Source: Mesorhizobium sp. (GTDB lineage Bacteria; Pseudomonadota; Alphaproteobacteria; Rhizobiales; Rhizobiaceae). Taken from it: a DNA stretch of 32,279 nt. A program made the translations under genes and the position numbers. The stretch is from assembly GCA_004017275.1 (NCBI GenBank), contig SAKE01000041.1, forward strand, positions 1-32,279, in the 5' to 3' direction. Shown here one piece after another: positions 16,460 to 25,688 of the stretch. The notes under the pieces are model-generated. The model searched no databases and had not been told where the DNA came from. It saw nothing but the letters and a program-made list of their open reading frames with translations. Within the stretch, counting starts at the first letter, position 1. Every line of letters begins with the position of its first letter.

Positions 16460-17091
16460 ACGCTCAGCCGTCTCAACTGCTCCGCCGGCATGATCGGGAA
16501 CACCGCGCCCTTCGAGCGCACCGCAAACATGGTCTTGCCGTCGATCTCGACCTCCTCGCCATGCCCGACCAGCTCATACATCACCGGCCGTGCCACCAGG
16601 GCCTCCAGCCGGCCGCGCACCAGCACATATGGCTTCAATCCGCCAGTCTCGTTCTCGTCGACGAAACGCAGCGGCCGCTCCGGCCCGGCCTCGACGACGT
16701 CGCCGACATTGGTGCGGAAAGTGATGATCTGAGCGTCGCCGCTGCCCGAAACATCCATTTCGACGGCGATAAACGGCGCATCGGCGACGCGAATGCCCAC
16801 CTTTTCCACCGGCGTCACCAAATAGGTCCTGCCGTCGGCGTCCTTGCGCAGCACCGAGGAGAAAAGCTGCACCAGCGGCATGCGCCCGATCGGCGTGCCC
16901 AGATAGAACCAGGTGCCGTCGGCCCCGATTTCCATGTCGAGATCGCCGCAAAAGTCGGGATTCCAGCGTTCGACGGGTGCCGCGCCTTTGCCGGCACGGG
17001 CCGCGCGCGAGATCAGCGCCTCGAGACCCCGCGCCTCGGTGGCATCAGTCAGGCTTTCTTCACGATGTTCCAAGGGTCCCGTCATGGTCAC
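16456..17091 (-). CDS. DUF1285 protein
   Basis: This 211-residue cytosolic protein matches the DUF1285 family, conserved in proteobacteria with no established function. Visible features are the segment RWNPDFCGDLDMEIGADGTWFYLGTPIGR (about 42-70), followed by a mixed alpha/beta body rich in Gly and Val. It is the first gene of the DUF1285-NUDIX-cca operon, transcribed divergently from the MoxR cluster across a 135-bp gap. The start is either GTG at 17091 or ATG at 17085; neither has a clear Shine-Dalgarno, so the exact start is open. The operon order is known to me as common in Rhizobiales, which supports the call. Confidence 0.9.
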   Translation of the reverse strand: MTMTGPLEHREESLTDATEARGLEALISRAARAGKGAAPVERWNPDFCGDLDMEIGADGTWFYLGTPIGRMPLVQLFSSVLRKDADGRTYLVTPVEKVGIRVADAPFIAVEMDVSGSGDAQIITFRTNVGDVVEAGPERPLRFVDENETGGLKPYVLVRGRLEALVARPVMYELVGHGEEVEIDGKTMFAVRSKGAVFPIMPAEQLRRLSV

Positions 17092-17226
17092 GAAATAGTC
17101 ACTGTTGTTCCGCTTGTCAGCCTAAGTCTGTGATTTAAGTTCAAATGCAGACGCTGGGCGAGGCCGAATCGCGGCAGTCATGGTATGCTGCAGGCTGGTA
17201 TTTCCAACCACGAGGATCGATGCGGC

Positions 17227-18230
<1,004 letters not shown>

Positions 18231-18231
<1 letters not shown>

Positions 18232-19217
18232 TGGCGCGCATCGGCGAGGTCCAGGCACCGGCAGCGACGCGCGACGCGCTCGCCCGTGGCCGGTTGCGGG
18301 CCTCGCTTGTGCCCGACCTGCTGGTCGAGGCGCGCCGCATCGTCAACACCGTGATCGCCGGCTGGCACGGCCGCCGCAAGCGCGGCATCGGTGAGAATTT
18401 CTGGCAGTTCCGGCCCTATGTCGAAGGTGATTCGTCGCGCATCGACTGGCGCCGCTCGGCGCGTGACGATCATACCTATGTGCGCGACCGCGAATGGGAA
18501 GCCGCCCACACGGTCTGGCTGTGGGCCGACCCGTCCCCCTCCATGCTCTACAAATCGACCGGCGCCAGTGTCTCCAAGCAATCGCGCGCGCTGGTGCTGG
18601 CGCTGGCCATGGCCGAGCTGTTGTCGCGCAGTGGCGAGCGCATCGCCTGGCCCGGGCTCACCGACCCGTTCACCGCCCGCAACGGCGCCGAGCGCATCGC
18701 CGCCCAGCTCATGCATGCCGGCGACTTGCCGGCAAAGCCCGATTTGTCCGATATCAGGCGCTTCTGCGACATCGTCATCGTCAGCGATTTCCTCGATCCG
18801 ATCGAGGAAACCATGGCCTGGCTCGACGTGCTGGCCCGCCACGGCGTGCGTGCCCATCTGATCGAGGTCGCCGACCCGGCCGAGGAGACCTTCCCCTATG
18901 CCGGCCGCACCGAATTCACCGATCCCGAGACCGGCGACAAGCTGACCGCCGGCCGTGCCGAAATGCTGGGCGACGAGTATCGCCTGCTCTACACCGCCCG
19001 CCGCCACGAGCTGGCCGCCTGGTGCAAGCGGCTCGGCTGGAGCTTTACCGTCAACCATACCGATCGCCTGGCTTCCGACGCGCTGGTGCGCCTGCACATG
19101 GCGATGACTGCCGATGGCCCTTCCGTTGGGCCAACCGCCGGTCGTGCCGGGCTGGCCGCTGGTAGCGATCAGCCAGGGCTGACCGCTGGCGGTCAGCTCG
19201 GAAAGGCTGTCGCATGA
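18231..19217 (+). CDS. DUF58 protein with a MIDAS-like motif
   Basis: This 328-residue protein has the DUF58 signature GRRKRGIGENFWQFRPYVEG and RIDWRRSARDD (47-80), followed by the MIDAS-like DPSPS (DxSxS, 100-104), which in vWA domains binds a metal and a partner. It is cytosolic as far as can be seen. DUF58 proteins are the usual vWA-like partner of MoxR ATPases. The ATG overlaps the MoxR stop by 1 nt and the stop overlaps the next gene's ATG by 4 nt. The last 35 residues or so (from GPSVGPTAGRAG) are Gly/Ala-rich, and their DNA contains a perfect 9-bp inverted repeat (19178-19197), which looks like an added tail. Confidence 0.93.
19178..19197. repeat. Perfect 9-bp inverted repeat in the DUF58 3' end
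   Basis: GCTGACCGC and GCGGTCAGC are separated by TG and end 16 bp before the ATG of the DUF4159 gene. A hairpin here would sit just upstream of that gene's Shine-Dalgarno (GGAAAGG) and could influence its translation; this is inference. Confidence 0.7.
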
Positions 19218-22036
19218 GCTGGCTGCCGCTCTCCTTTGGCGCCCCCGCGGTGCTGTGGGGCTTGCTGGCACTGCCGGTGATCTGGTGGTTGCTCAGGCTG
19301 ACGCCACCCAAGCCGCAGACCGAAATCTTCCCGCCGCTGAAGATCCTGGCCCGTGTGCTGAAGCGCGAGGAGACGCCGCAGCAGAGTCCGTGGTGGCTAA
19401 CGCTGCTCAGGCTGCTGATGGCGGCGCTCATCGTCGCCGCTCTGGCCGACCCGGTCTTCAACCCGCGCGAAAAGCTGCCGGCCGAAGGTGCAGCGCTTGC
19501 GCTGGTCATCGACAATGATTGGGCAAGTGCCGCCGACTGGGGCAAGCGCGTCGCCACCGCCGAACGGCTGATCAACGATGCCGGCTCGAACGGCGTGCCT
19601 GTCATCATCGCCTTCACCGCCGAAAAACCCAATGCCGAGGTCGGCCCGTTCGATGCCGCCACCGCCCTTGACCGGCTGCGCGCCGCCAAGCCGAGGCCGA
19701 TCCCGACCGACCGGCCCGCCGTCTATGCCCGCGTCGCCGGCGTGCTGGAGACCTTGCCCGGCGCCAGTGTCGCCGTGCTTGCGGACGGCCTTGCAGCGAA
19801 AGGTGACGAGGCCGCCTTCAACACTCTGTTGTCGAAAAATGCGGCTCGTGTCGTGTGGGCCAGTTCCGACCTGAGATCGCTGACCGGCCTGACCGCCGCC
19901 GACAACCAGGTCGATGGCTTTGCGCTGACTGCCATTCGTGCGCCAGGCGACCCGGCCCCTGCACAAGTCACCGCCGGCGCCTTCGACGACAAGGGCCGCC
20001 GCATCGCCGATGCGACGCTGACCTTTTCGCCTGGCGAAACCACCGCCACCGGCACCATGGCGGTGCCGTTCGAACTGCGCAACGACTTTGCCTCGATCGC
20101 GCTCGACGGCGAACATCAGGCCGGCGCGGTGCGCGTCCTCGACGAAAGCTCCAAGCGCCGCCGCGTCGGGCTTTTGTCGCAGGCCGAGGCCGACCAGGCA
20201 CAGCCGCTTTTGTCGCCGCTCTATTACATCAGGCGCGCGCTGCAGCCGTTCGCCGACCTTGTCGAACCCTCCAGCGCCGACCTCGCCGACGCCATCCCGC
20301 AGATCCTCGATCAGAAGCCGGCAATGATCGTCATGGCCGACATCGGCACCATTCCCGCACAGGTCCGGCAAAGGCTGGTCGACTGGGTCGACAATGGCGG
20401 CACGCTGGTGCGTTTCGCCGGCTCGCGGCTCGCGGCCGTGGGCAATGACGATGATTTGTTGCCGGTCCGCCTGCGCACCGGCGAGCGTTCGCTCGGCGGT
20501 GCGCTATCATGGACGACGCCGCAGCCGGTCACCGAATTCCCCAAGGCCGGCCCGTTCGCCGATCTGGCGCCGCCGACCGAGGTCGCCGTCAGCAGGCAGG
20601 TGCTGGCCGAGCCGACGCCCGACATCGTCGAGCGCACCTGGGCGGCCCTTGCCGACGGAACGCCGCTGGTCACCGGACTGAAGAAAGGCAAGGGCACGCT
20701 GGTGCTGTTCCATGTCACCCCTGAGGCAACATGGTCGAACCTGCCGATCTCGGGCAGTTTCGTCGAGATGCTGCGCCGCATCGTGCAGCTTTCGCGCAAT
20801 CAAGGCGCGGCGATCGCCAACGCCGAAGCCGCCGCCGCGTCGCTGGCGCCCTATCGCATGATTGCAGCCGATGGCTCGCTGGTGCCGCCGACGCCGGACG
20901 CACGGCCGCTGGTGCCGGGCGCCGGCGCACTGCCGGTGACATTTGAAAATCCGCCCGGCCTCTATGGCTCCGAGACGGGGGTGTTTGCCCACAATCTGCT
21001 TGAAGCCGACAGCACCCTTGCCCCGCTGGCACGCCCGCAAATCACTGTTCCCGTCACATCGGTCCAGTACGCCTTTGATGAATCGCGCAATTTGAAGGGC
21101 GGGCTGGTCGCGGCTGCCCTGGTGCTGATGCTGCTCGACACGCTGGCGGTGTTCTGGATGGGCGGCCTGTTTTCGCGCCGGCCGCGCCGCGCCGGCGCCG
21201 TGGCAACCACCGCGGCGGTCTTGATTGCGCTCGGCGCCTTGTTCGGCCATGTCGATCTAGCACGCGCCGACGACGCCAAGCCGGGCGATGAGGTTGCCAT
21301 CGAGGCGATTTCGAAGACCCGCATCGCCTATGTGCTGACCGGCGTGCCGGGCGACGATTCGATCAGCCGTGCCGGGCTTGAGGGCCTGACCCGCTTCCTG
21401 ATCGAGAAGACGGCACTGGAACCGGGCGCGCCGGCCGGTGTCGACATCTCCAAGGACGAGCTGTCGTTCTATCCGCTGATCTACTGGCCGATCGATCCGG
21501 CCGCACCGATGCCGAGCCAGGCCGCGATCGCCCGCATCGACGCCTACATGCAGCAAGGTGGCACGGTGCTGTTCGACACGCGCGACCAGTTCGCCAACGG
21601 CATAGGCGCCGATTCGACCAGCCCCGCGACGGAGCGGCTGCGCGACATCCTGGGCAACCTTAACGTGCCGCCGCTGGAGCCGGTGCCGTCCGACCACGTG
21701 CTGACCAAATCCTTCTTCATCCTGCCCGAATTCCCCGGCCGCTTCGCCGGCAGCCCACTCTGGGTCGAGGCGTCGCTCGACGCCAGCAACGCCGAGAACC
21801 GGCCGGTAAGGACCGGCGACGGCGTCTCGCCGATCATGATCACCGCGAATGATTTCGCCGGCGCCTGGGCGGTCGACGAGAATGGCGATCCGCTGCTGCC
21901 GACCGTTCCGGCGGATCCGATGCAGCGCGTCTATGCGCTGCGCGCCGGCGTCAACATCATGATGTACATGCTGACCGGAAACTACAAATCCGACCAGGTG
22001 CACGTGCCGATACTGCTCGAACGGCTGGGGCAGTAA
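19214..22036 (+). CDS. BatA-like N-terminal and DUF4159 membrane protein
   Basis: This 940-residue membrane protein opens with two hydrophobic helices (about 6-30 and 58-80) in the BatA/aerotolerance-regulator N-terminal arrangement. A large domain of about 90-620 follows, with a degenerate vWA-like start (ALALVIDNDWASAADWGKR) and a glutamine-amidotransferase-like part (near 320-400). Two more helices lie at about 630-652 and 662-684. The C-terminal DUF4159 domain runs from about 697 to 930 (KTRIAYVLTGVPGDDSISRAG onward). DUF4159 is related to the amidotransferase-like fold. It sits between the DUF58 gene (4-nt overlap) and the 692-residue gene and is probably the membrane platform on which the MoxR/DUF58 pair acts. 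No catalytic Cys of a true amidotransferase is evident. Confidence 0.9.
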   Translation: MSWLPLSFGAPAVLWGLLALPVIWWLLRLTPPKPQTEIFPPLKILARVLKREETPQQSPWWLTLLRLLMAALIVAALADPVFNPREKLPAEGAALALVIDNDWASAADWGKRVATAERLINDAGSNGVPVIIAFTAEKPNAEVGPFDAATALDRLRAAKPRPIPTDRPAVYARVAGVLETLPGASVAVLADGLAAKGDEAAFNTLLSKNAARVVWASSDLRSLTGLTAADNQVDGFALTAIRAPGDPAPAQVTAGAFDDKGRRIADATLTFSPGETTATGTMAVPFELRNDFASIALDGEHQAGAVRVLDESSKRRRVGLLSQAEADQAQPLLSPLYYIRRALQPFADLVEPSSADLADAIPQILDQKPAMIVMADIGTIPAQVRQRLVDWVDNGGTLVRFAGSRLAAVGNDDDLLPVRLRTGERSLGGALSWTTPQPVTEFPKAGPFADLAPPTEVAVSRQVLAEPTPDIVERTWAALADGTPLVTGLKKGKGTLVLFHVTPEATWSNLPISGSFVEMLRRIVQLSRNQGAAIANAEAAAASLAPYRMIAADGSLVPPTPDARPLVPGAGALPVTFENPPGLYGSETGVFAHNLLEADSTLAPLARPQITVPVTSVQYAFDESRNLKGGLVAAALVLMLLDTLAVFWMGGLFSRRPRRAGAVATTAAVLIALGALFGHVDLARADDAKPGDEVAIEAISKTRIAYVLTGVPGDDSISRAGLEGLTRFLIEKTALEPGAPAGVDISKDELSFYPLIYWPIDPAAPMPSQAAIARIDAYMQQGGTVLFDTRDQFANGIGADSTSPATERLRDILGNLNVPPLEPVPSDHVLTKSFFILPEFPGRFAGSPLWVEASLDASNAENRPVRTGDGVSPIMITANDFAGAWAVDENGDPLLPTVPADPMQRVYALRAGVNIMMYMLTGNYKSDQVHVPILLERLGQ

Positions 22037-22071
22037 GATGAGGTTCTTTGTTGCGTTCCCGGCGCGGATCG

Positions 22072-22094
22072 ACCCTCCCCACAAGAGGGAGGGT
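22072..22094 (+). promoter_or_regulatory. Hairpin sequestering the Shine-Dalgarno of the 692-residue gene
   Basis: ACCCTCCC (22072-22079) pairs perfectly with GGGAGGGT (22087-22094) around a 7-nt loop. The 3' arm is the Shine-Dalgarno (GGGAGGG), 6 nt before the ATG at 22100. In the mRNA the site would be masked unless a ribosome or factor opens the stem. It may also be a dispersed intergenic repeat. Confidence 0.7.
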
Positions 22095-22099
22095 AAGAG

Positions 22100-24178
22100 A
22101 TGAACTGGTCGATCTCCTTCGAACCGCTGATCTCCTGGCCGCTGCTAGTCTTGGCCCTGGTGCCGCTGGCGCTGCTCGCGCTTGTCGGCCTGTGGTTTCG
22201 CCAGCGCGGTTCGGTCTTCCGTTTCGTCGCTTTGCTGGCGCTGGCCGCCGCTTTGTTCAACCCGGTGTTCCTCAACGAGGAACGCGAACCGCTGAAAAGC
22301 GTTGTCGCGCTGATTGTCGACCGCAGCCAGAGCCAGGATATCGGCGACCGCACCAAGCAGACCGACGAGGCGCTGGCCGGGCTGCAGCAGCGTCTTGCCC
22401 GCTTCAAGCAGTTCGATGTGCGCGTCGTCGAGGCCGGCAAATCAGAAGCCGCCGAGGAGCGCACCGAGACACGGCTGTTCGGCGCGCTCGAGGGCGCCTT
22501 CCGCGACGTGCCGCCGTCGCGCATCGGCGGCGCCATCATGATCACCGATGGCGAGGTCCATGACGCCCCCCCGGGAGCGCCCGATTTCAACGCCCCGCTG
22601 CATGCCCTGATCACCGGCAACGACCACGAGAAGGATCGCCGCATACGTTTCGAGAACGCGCCGCGCTTCGGACTTGTCGGCAAGCCGCTCGACATGACGT
22701 ACCGCGTCATCTCGACGGAGAACGAGACTGGCCCCGTCGATGTGCGCGTCTCGGTCAATGGCGAACAGGTTGCGGTCGAGCATGCCACCGTCGGCCAGGC
22801 CATGCCGCTGCAGGTGACCATTCCGGCCGCCGGCCGCAACATCGTCGAACTCGCCATCGACCGCGAACCGGGCGAACTGACCGACGCCAACAACCGCGCC
22901 ATAGCGCTGATCGACGGCATTCGCGAGAACCTGCGCGTGCTGCTCGTCTCCGGCGAGCCGCATGCCGGCGAGCGCACCTGGCGCAACCTGTTGAAATCCG
23001 ACGCCTCGGTCGATCTCGTCCATTTCACCATCCTGCGGCCGCCGGAAAAACAGGACGGCACGCCGATCAACGAATTGTCGCTGATCGCCTTCCCGACGCG
23101 CGAGCTGTTCGTCGAAAAGATCAAGGATTTCGACCTCATCATCTTCGACCGCTACCAGCACCGCGATGTGCTGCCGATCCTCTACTACGACTACATCTCC
23201 GAATATGTCGAAAAGGGCGGCGCGCTGTTGATCGCCGCCGGACCCGAATATGCCGGCGAAAGTTCGATCGCGCGCACGCCGCTGATGTCCGCCCTGCCGG
23301 CGATGCCGACCGGCGAGGTTGTCGACAAGGCTTTCTATCCACGCCTCACCGATCTCGGCCAGCGCCACCCGGTGACTCGTGGGCTCGATGGTTCGGCCAC
23401 CGAGCCGCCGCACTGGAGCCGCTGGTTCCGCACCATCGGCGTGCAGAATCCGGAAGGCGAAGTGGTGATGAAGGGCGCCGACAACCGGCCCCTGCTGTTG
23501 CTCGACCGCAAGGGCGAAGGCCGCGTCGGCATGCTTCTGTCCGACCAGGGCTGGCTGTGGGCGCGCGGTTTCGAGGGCGGCGGCCCGCACGTCCAGCTCT
23601 ACCGCCGCATCGCGCACTGGCTGATGAAGGAGCCCGAACTCGAGGAAGAGCGGCTGACCGCCGACGGCCGCGGCATGGTGCTGGAGATCCGTCGCCAGAC
23701 GATGGCCGACGATCCGGGTCCCGCCCAGATCATCACCCCGTCCGGCAAGACCTTGACCGTCAAGCTCGATAAATCCGAACCCGGCGTCTTCCTCGGCAGC
23801 GTCGAGACCAACGAGATCGGCCTCTACCAGGTCGCCAATGGCGACCTCACCGCGCTCGCCCATGTCGGTCCGGTCAATGCACCGGAATTCGCCGACGTCA
23901 TCTCCACCGAAAACCGGCTGAAGCCGCCGGCGGAAGCCACCGGTGGCAGCGTGCGCCGGCTGGCTTCGTCCTCGGCTCTTGGCAGCGACGTGACGCTGCC
24001 TTCCGTCGTGCCGGTGCGCTCGGCTGGCGCCGCATCCGGCAGCGACTGGATCGGCCTGCGCACCACGGACGACAGCGTGCTCAAGGCCGTCTCGCGCGTG
24101 CCGCTGTTTGGCGGCTTCCTCGGCCTCGGCCTGCTGCTATTGGCAATGGGTTCGATGTGGTACCGCGAGGGGCGGTAG
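22100..24178 (+). CDS. Membrane protein with vWA-like and glutamine-amidotransferase-like domains
   Basis: This 692-residue protein has two N-terminal transmembrane helices (about 10-33 and 38-58) and a C-terminal one (about 667-688). Between them is an N-terminal region resembling a degenerate vWA domain (VVALIVDRSQSQDIGDR, with DxSxS at residues 74-78; then IMITDGEVHD). A class I glutamine-amidotransferase-like region follows (LRVLLVSGEPHAGERTWRNL near 278 onward), then a long beta-rich part. Rhizobial relatives are often labelled glutamine amidotransferase, but I see no clear catalytic triad. It is the last gene of the MoxR cluster, separated from the previous gene by 63 bp containing the Shine-Dalgarno hairpin, and followed by intergenic hairpins. 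Confidence 0.88.
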   Translation: MNWSISFEPLISWPLLVLALVPLALLALVGLWFRQRGSVFRFVALLALAAALFNPVFLNEEREPLKSVVALIVDRSQSQDIGDRTKQTDEALAGLQQRLARFKQFDVRVVEAGKSEAAEERTETRLFGALEGAFRDVPPSRIGGAIMITDGEVHDAPPGAPDFNAPLHALITGNDHEKDRRIRFENAPRFGLVGKPLDMTYRVISTENETGPVDVRVSVNGEQVAVEHATVGQAMPLQVTIPAAGRNIVELAIDREPGELTDANNRAIALIDGIRENLRVLLVSGEPHAGERTWRNLLKSDASVDLVHFTILRPPEKQDGTPINELSLIAFPTRELFVEKIKDFDLIIFDRYQHRDVLPILYYDYISEYVEKGGALLIAAGPEYAGESSIARTPLMSALPAMPTGEVVDKAFYPRLTDLGQRHPVTRGLDGSATEPPHWSRWFRTIGVQNPEGEVVMKGADNRPLLLLDRKGEGRVGMLLSDQGWLWARGFEGGGPHVQLYRRIAHWLMKEPELEEERLTADGRGMVLEIRRQTMADDPGPAQIITPSGKTLTVKLDKSEPGVFLGSVETNEIGLYQVANGDLTALAHVGPVNAPEFADVISTENRLKPPAEATGGSVRRLASSSALGSDVTLPSVVPVRSAGAASGSDWIGLRTTDDSVLKAVSRVPLFGGFLGLGLLLLAMGSMWYREGR

Positions 24179-24180
24179 CC

Positions 24181-24211
24181 CCTTCTCCCCGTCACTACAC
24201 GGGAAGAAGGT
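24181..24211. repeat. Intergenic palindromic repeat, copy 1 (after the MoxR cluster)
   Basis: CCTTCTCCCCGT (24181-24192) pairs with ACGGGAAGAAGG around CACTAC with one mismatch and is followed by TGCCGGCAGG. It begins 3 bp after the stop codon of the cluster's last gene. The form CCTTCTCCCC...GAAGG is one I recall as a dispersed repeat in rhizobia. It has no T-run, but it is the only candidate 3' structure for the cluster. Confidence 0.7.
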
Positions 24212-24312
24212 GCCGGCAGGCGGGGGCAGCGCGGACCTGAAATGATCAGCGATCCTCACGTCAGATATATGATGATCAGCGTCGGCGCCGCCCCTCATTG
24301 TCCTGCCGGACA

Positions 24313-24336
24313 TTTCTCCCCGTAAACGGGGCGAAA
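24313..24336. repeat. Intergenic palindromic repeat, copy 2
   Basis: TTTCTCCCCGT (24313-24323) pairs with ACGGGGCGAAA (24326-24336) around AA, with one mismatch. It shares TCTCCCCGT with the copy at 24181. The two hairpins and their flanks fill the gap between the MoxR cluster and clpS (24179-24402), where no gene is seen. Confidence 0.65.
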
Positions 24337-24402
24337 GGTGCTGTCGCCTATGATTTCGCCAATCACCGGCGTCGCAAAAAAGAAGCCAACGACAACCCTG
24401 CC

Positions 24403-24708
24403 CTACTCTTCCGGCTCCGTCGTGAACATCAGCGGATAGCCCTTGGCCTTGCCGGCATCGGTGGCGCGCGTCGCTTTGGTCTCGGCGACATCCTTGGTGA
24501 AGACGGCGACGACGCAGACGCCACGCCGATGCGCGGTGATCATCACCCGGTGCGCCTGGTCTTCGCTGAGCTTGAACTCGCCCTTCAGCACCGTCACCAC
24601 GAATTCGCGCGGTGTGAAATCGTCATTGATGAGGATGACCTTGTAGAGCTTCGGCCGTTCGACCTGCGGCTTGACCTGGACGCGCGGTTTTGTGGTGATT
24701 TCAGGCAT
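24403..24708 (-). CDS. clpS: ClpS-family protease adaptor, ClpS2-like
   Basis: This 101-residue adaptor delivers N-degron substrates to ClpAP. The core LYKVILINDDFTPREFVVTVL (22-42) carries the ClpA-binding and substrate-pocket residues, and the C-terminal part ETKATRATDAGKAKGYPLMFTTEPEE is typical. The ending ...MFTTEPEE and the short length resemble the second alphaproteobacterial paralogue, ClpS2, rather than ClpS1, which usually sits directly before clpA; no clpA is nearby here. The N-terminus is short and lacks a clear Shine-Dalgarno. The ClpS2 assignment is from memory of the family, not alignment. Confidence 0.93.
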   Translation of the reverse strand: MPEITTKPRVQVKPQVERPKLYKVILINDDFTPREFVVTVLKGEFKLSEDQAHRVMITAHRRGVCVVAVFTKDVAETKATRATDAGKAKGYPLMFTTEPEE

Positions 24709-24846
24709 TGGAACCGACAGTTAGCGTAGCGACGTGACCGCCATTCTTGCACCAGCGACAGCGGGTCGTCCATTTTGATCGACGCGCAAAGCCGATGTCC
24801 GGCGGGTGCGGCCATTCACATCATGTGGGAAAGTGTCGGTTGCCGT

Positions 24847-25212
24847 TCAACGGTCCTGACGGCCGAACATGCGGCGGCTGGGTATCTGCCGCGCCGTCGT
24901 GGCGGACGGCATATCGGGCCGAAAGCGGTTTCCATCCGCATCCGCCCGGCGTTCCAGCCATGCCGCGATCGGCCATGCGAGGACGCAGATCAGCGTCGCG
25001 CCTGTCAGCAAGATCAGCAGCCAGGTCTGTGCCGGCGTGATGTAGTCCCAGTTGGTGGAAATCGCCGGTGCAAACAGCGAAGGCTCGGTGCGTCCATTGG
25101 CCGGATCGGGCACCGGGCTGGCGGTAAACAGGATGATCACCCTGACGACGCCGGTGGCAACCAGGCCGCCGATCATCATCGAGCGCACAATGGACGAAAG
25201 CCGCTTCTTCAT
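24847..25212 (-). CDS. Small membrane protein of unknown function, 121 residues
   Basis: I do not recognise this family. The protein has two hydrophobic helices (about 12-33, MMIGGLVATGVVRVIILF, and about 62-84, TWLLILLTGATLICVLAWPI). Between them is a polar loop with SPVPDPANGRTEPSLFAP, and a basic Arg-rich tail follows. It likely spans the inner membrane twice with both ends in the cytoplasm. The ATG at 25212 (MKKRLSS) is chosen over an upstream start because it opens on a typical basic N-terminus. The Shine-Dalgarno is weak. It lies upstream of clpS on the same strand with 138 bp between them and no visible functional link. Confidence 0.7.
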   Translation of the reverse strand: MKKRLSSIVRSMMIGGLVATGVVRVIILFTASPVPDPANGRTEPSLFAPAISTNWDYITPAQTWLLILLTGATLICVLAWPIAAWLERRADADGNRFRPDMPSATTARQIPSRRMFGRQDR

Positions 25213-25347
25213 GCGGATTGCCCTACACGGCCAGCGTTGCAAACGGGTTAAGCGTCAGCTGCCGGCAGCAAGCTTCGGCCAAACATCGATTGGACCCATC
25301 AGTCCGCTTCATCGCAATATCAGGGCTTCAGCAGTTGGGACAGGAGG

Positions 25348-25383
25348 AAGGCCGCTCCAGCCGAAACCAGCTGGAGCGGCCTT
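25348..25383 (-). terminator. Strong hairpin after the Lys/Ala-rich secreted protein gene
   Basis: A perfect 14-bp stem AAGGCCGCTCCAGC/GCTGGAGCGGCCTT surrounds an 8-nt loop and begins 33 bp past the stop codon on the minus strand. It continues into CCTCCTG rather than a pure T-run, so it is a strong hairpin with a weak U-tract. Confidence 0.75.
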
Positions 25384-25416
25384 GGTCGAGAGGCCGGCAT
25401 GTTGTGCCGGACCTGA

Positions 25417-25650
25417 TTACGTCTTCGGCGCGTCCTTCTTGACGGCCTTCTCGGCGGCTTTCTTGTGCTTCTTGACGGTCTTCTTGACGACCTTCTTCGG
25501 AGCAGCCTTGGCCGGAGCGGCAGTAGCCGGAGCGGTGGTGGTGGAAGCAGCCGGAGCAGCGGTCGTGGTGGCAGCGGCGTTGCCGAGAGCCGGCATCGCG
25601 AAAGCGAGAGCGACGGCGAGACCGGTTGCGGAGAGGATGGATTTTTTCAT
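25417..25650 (-). CDS. Small secreted Ala/Lys-rich protein, 77 residues
   Basis: This protein has a Sec signal peptide (MKKSILSATGLAVALAFAMPALGNA, about 25 residues) and then low-complexity sequence: Thr/Ala/Pro (26-50), then Lys/Ala/Val repeats such as KKVVKKTVKKHKKAAEKAVKK. The mature part is highly basic and resembles histone H1 tails in composition, but its signal peptide places it in the periplasm. No function is known to me; binding to polyanions such as LPS, cell-wall polymers or DNA is possible. AAGGAA lies upstream of the ATG at 25650. The gene follows another secreted-protein gene by 38 bp and ends in a strong hairpin. Confidence 0.82.
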   Translation of the reverse strand: MKKSILSATGLAVALAFAMPALGNAAATTTAAPAASTTTAPATAAPAKAAPKKVVKKTVKKHKKAAEKAVKKDAPKT

Positions 25651-25688
25651 GGCTTCATTTCCTTTTTGTGCGGGTCGAGTTTCTGATG

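Noticed and set aside
17114..17142. TTGTCA...TAAGTT as a promoter for the MoxR cluster
   Set aside because: Both boxes are poor matches, so the promoter in the 135-bp divergent gap remains unassigned.
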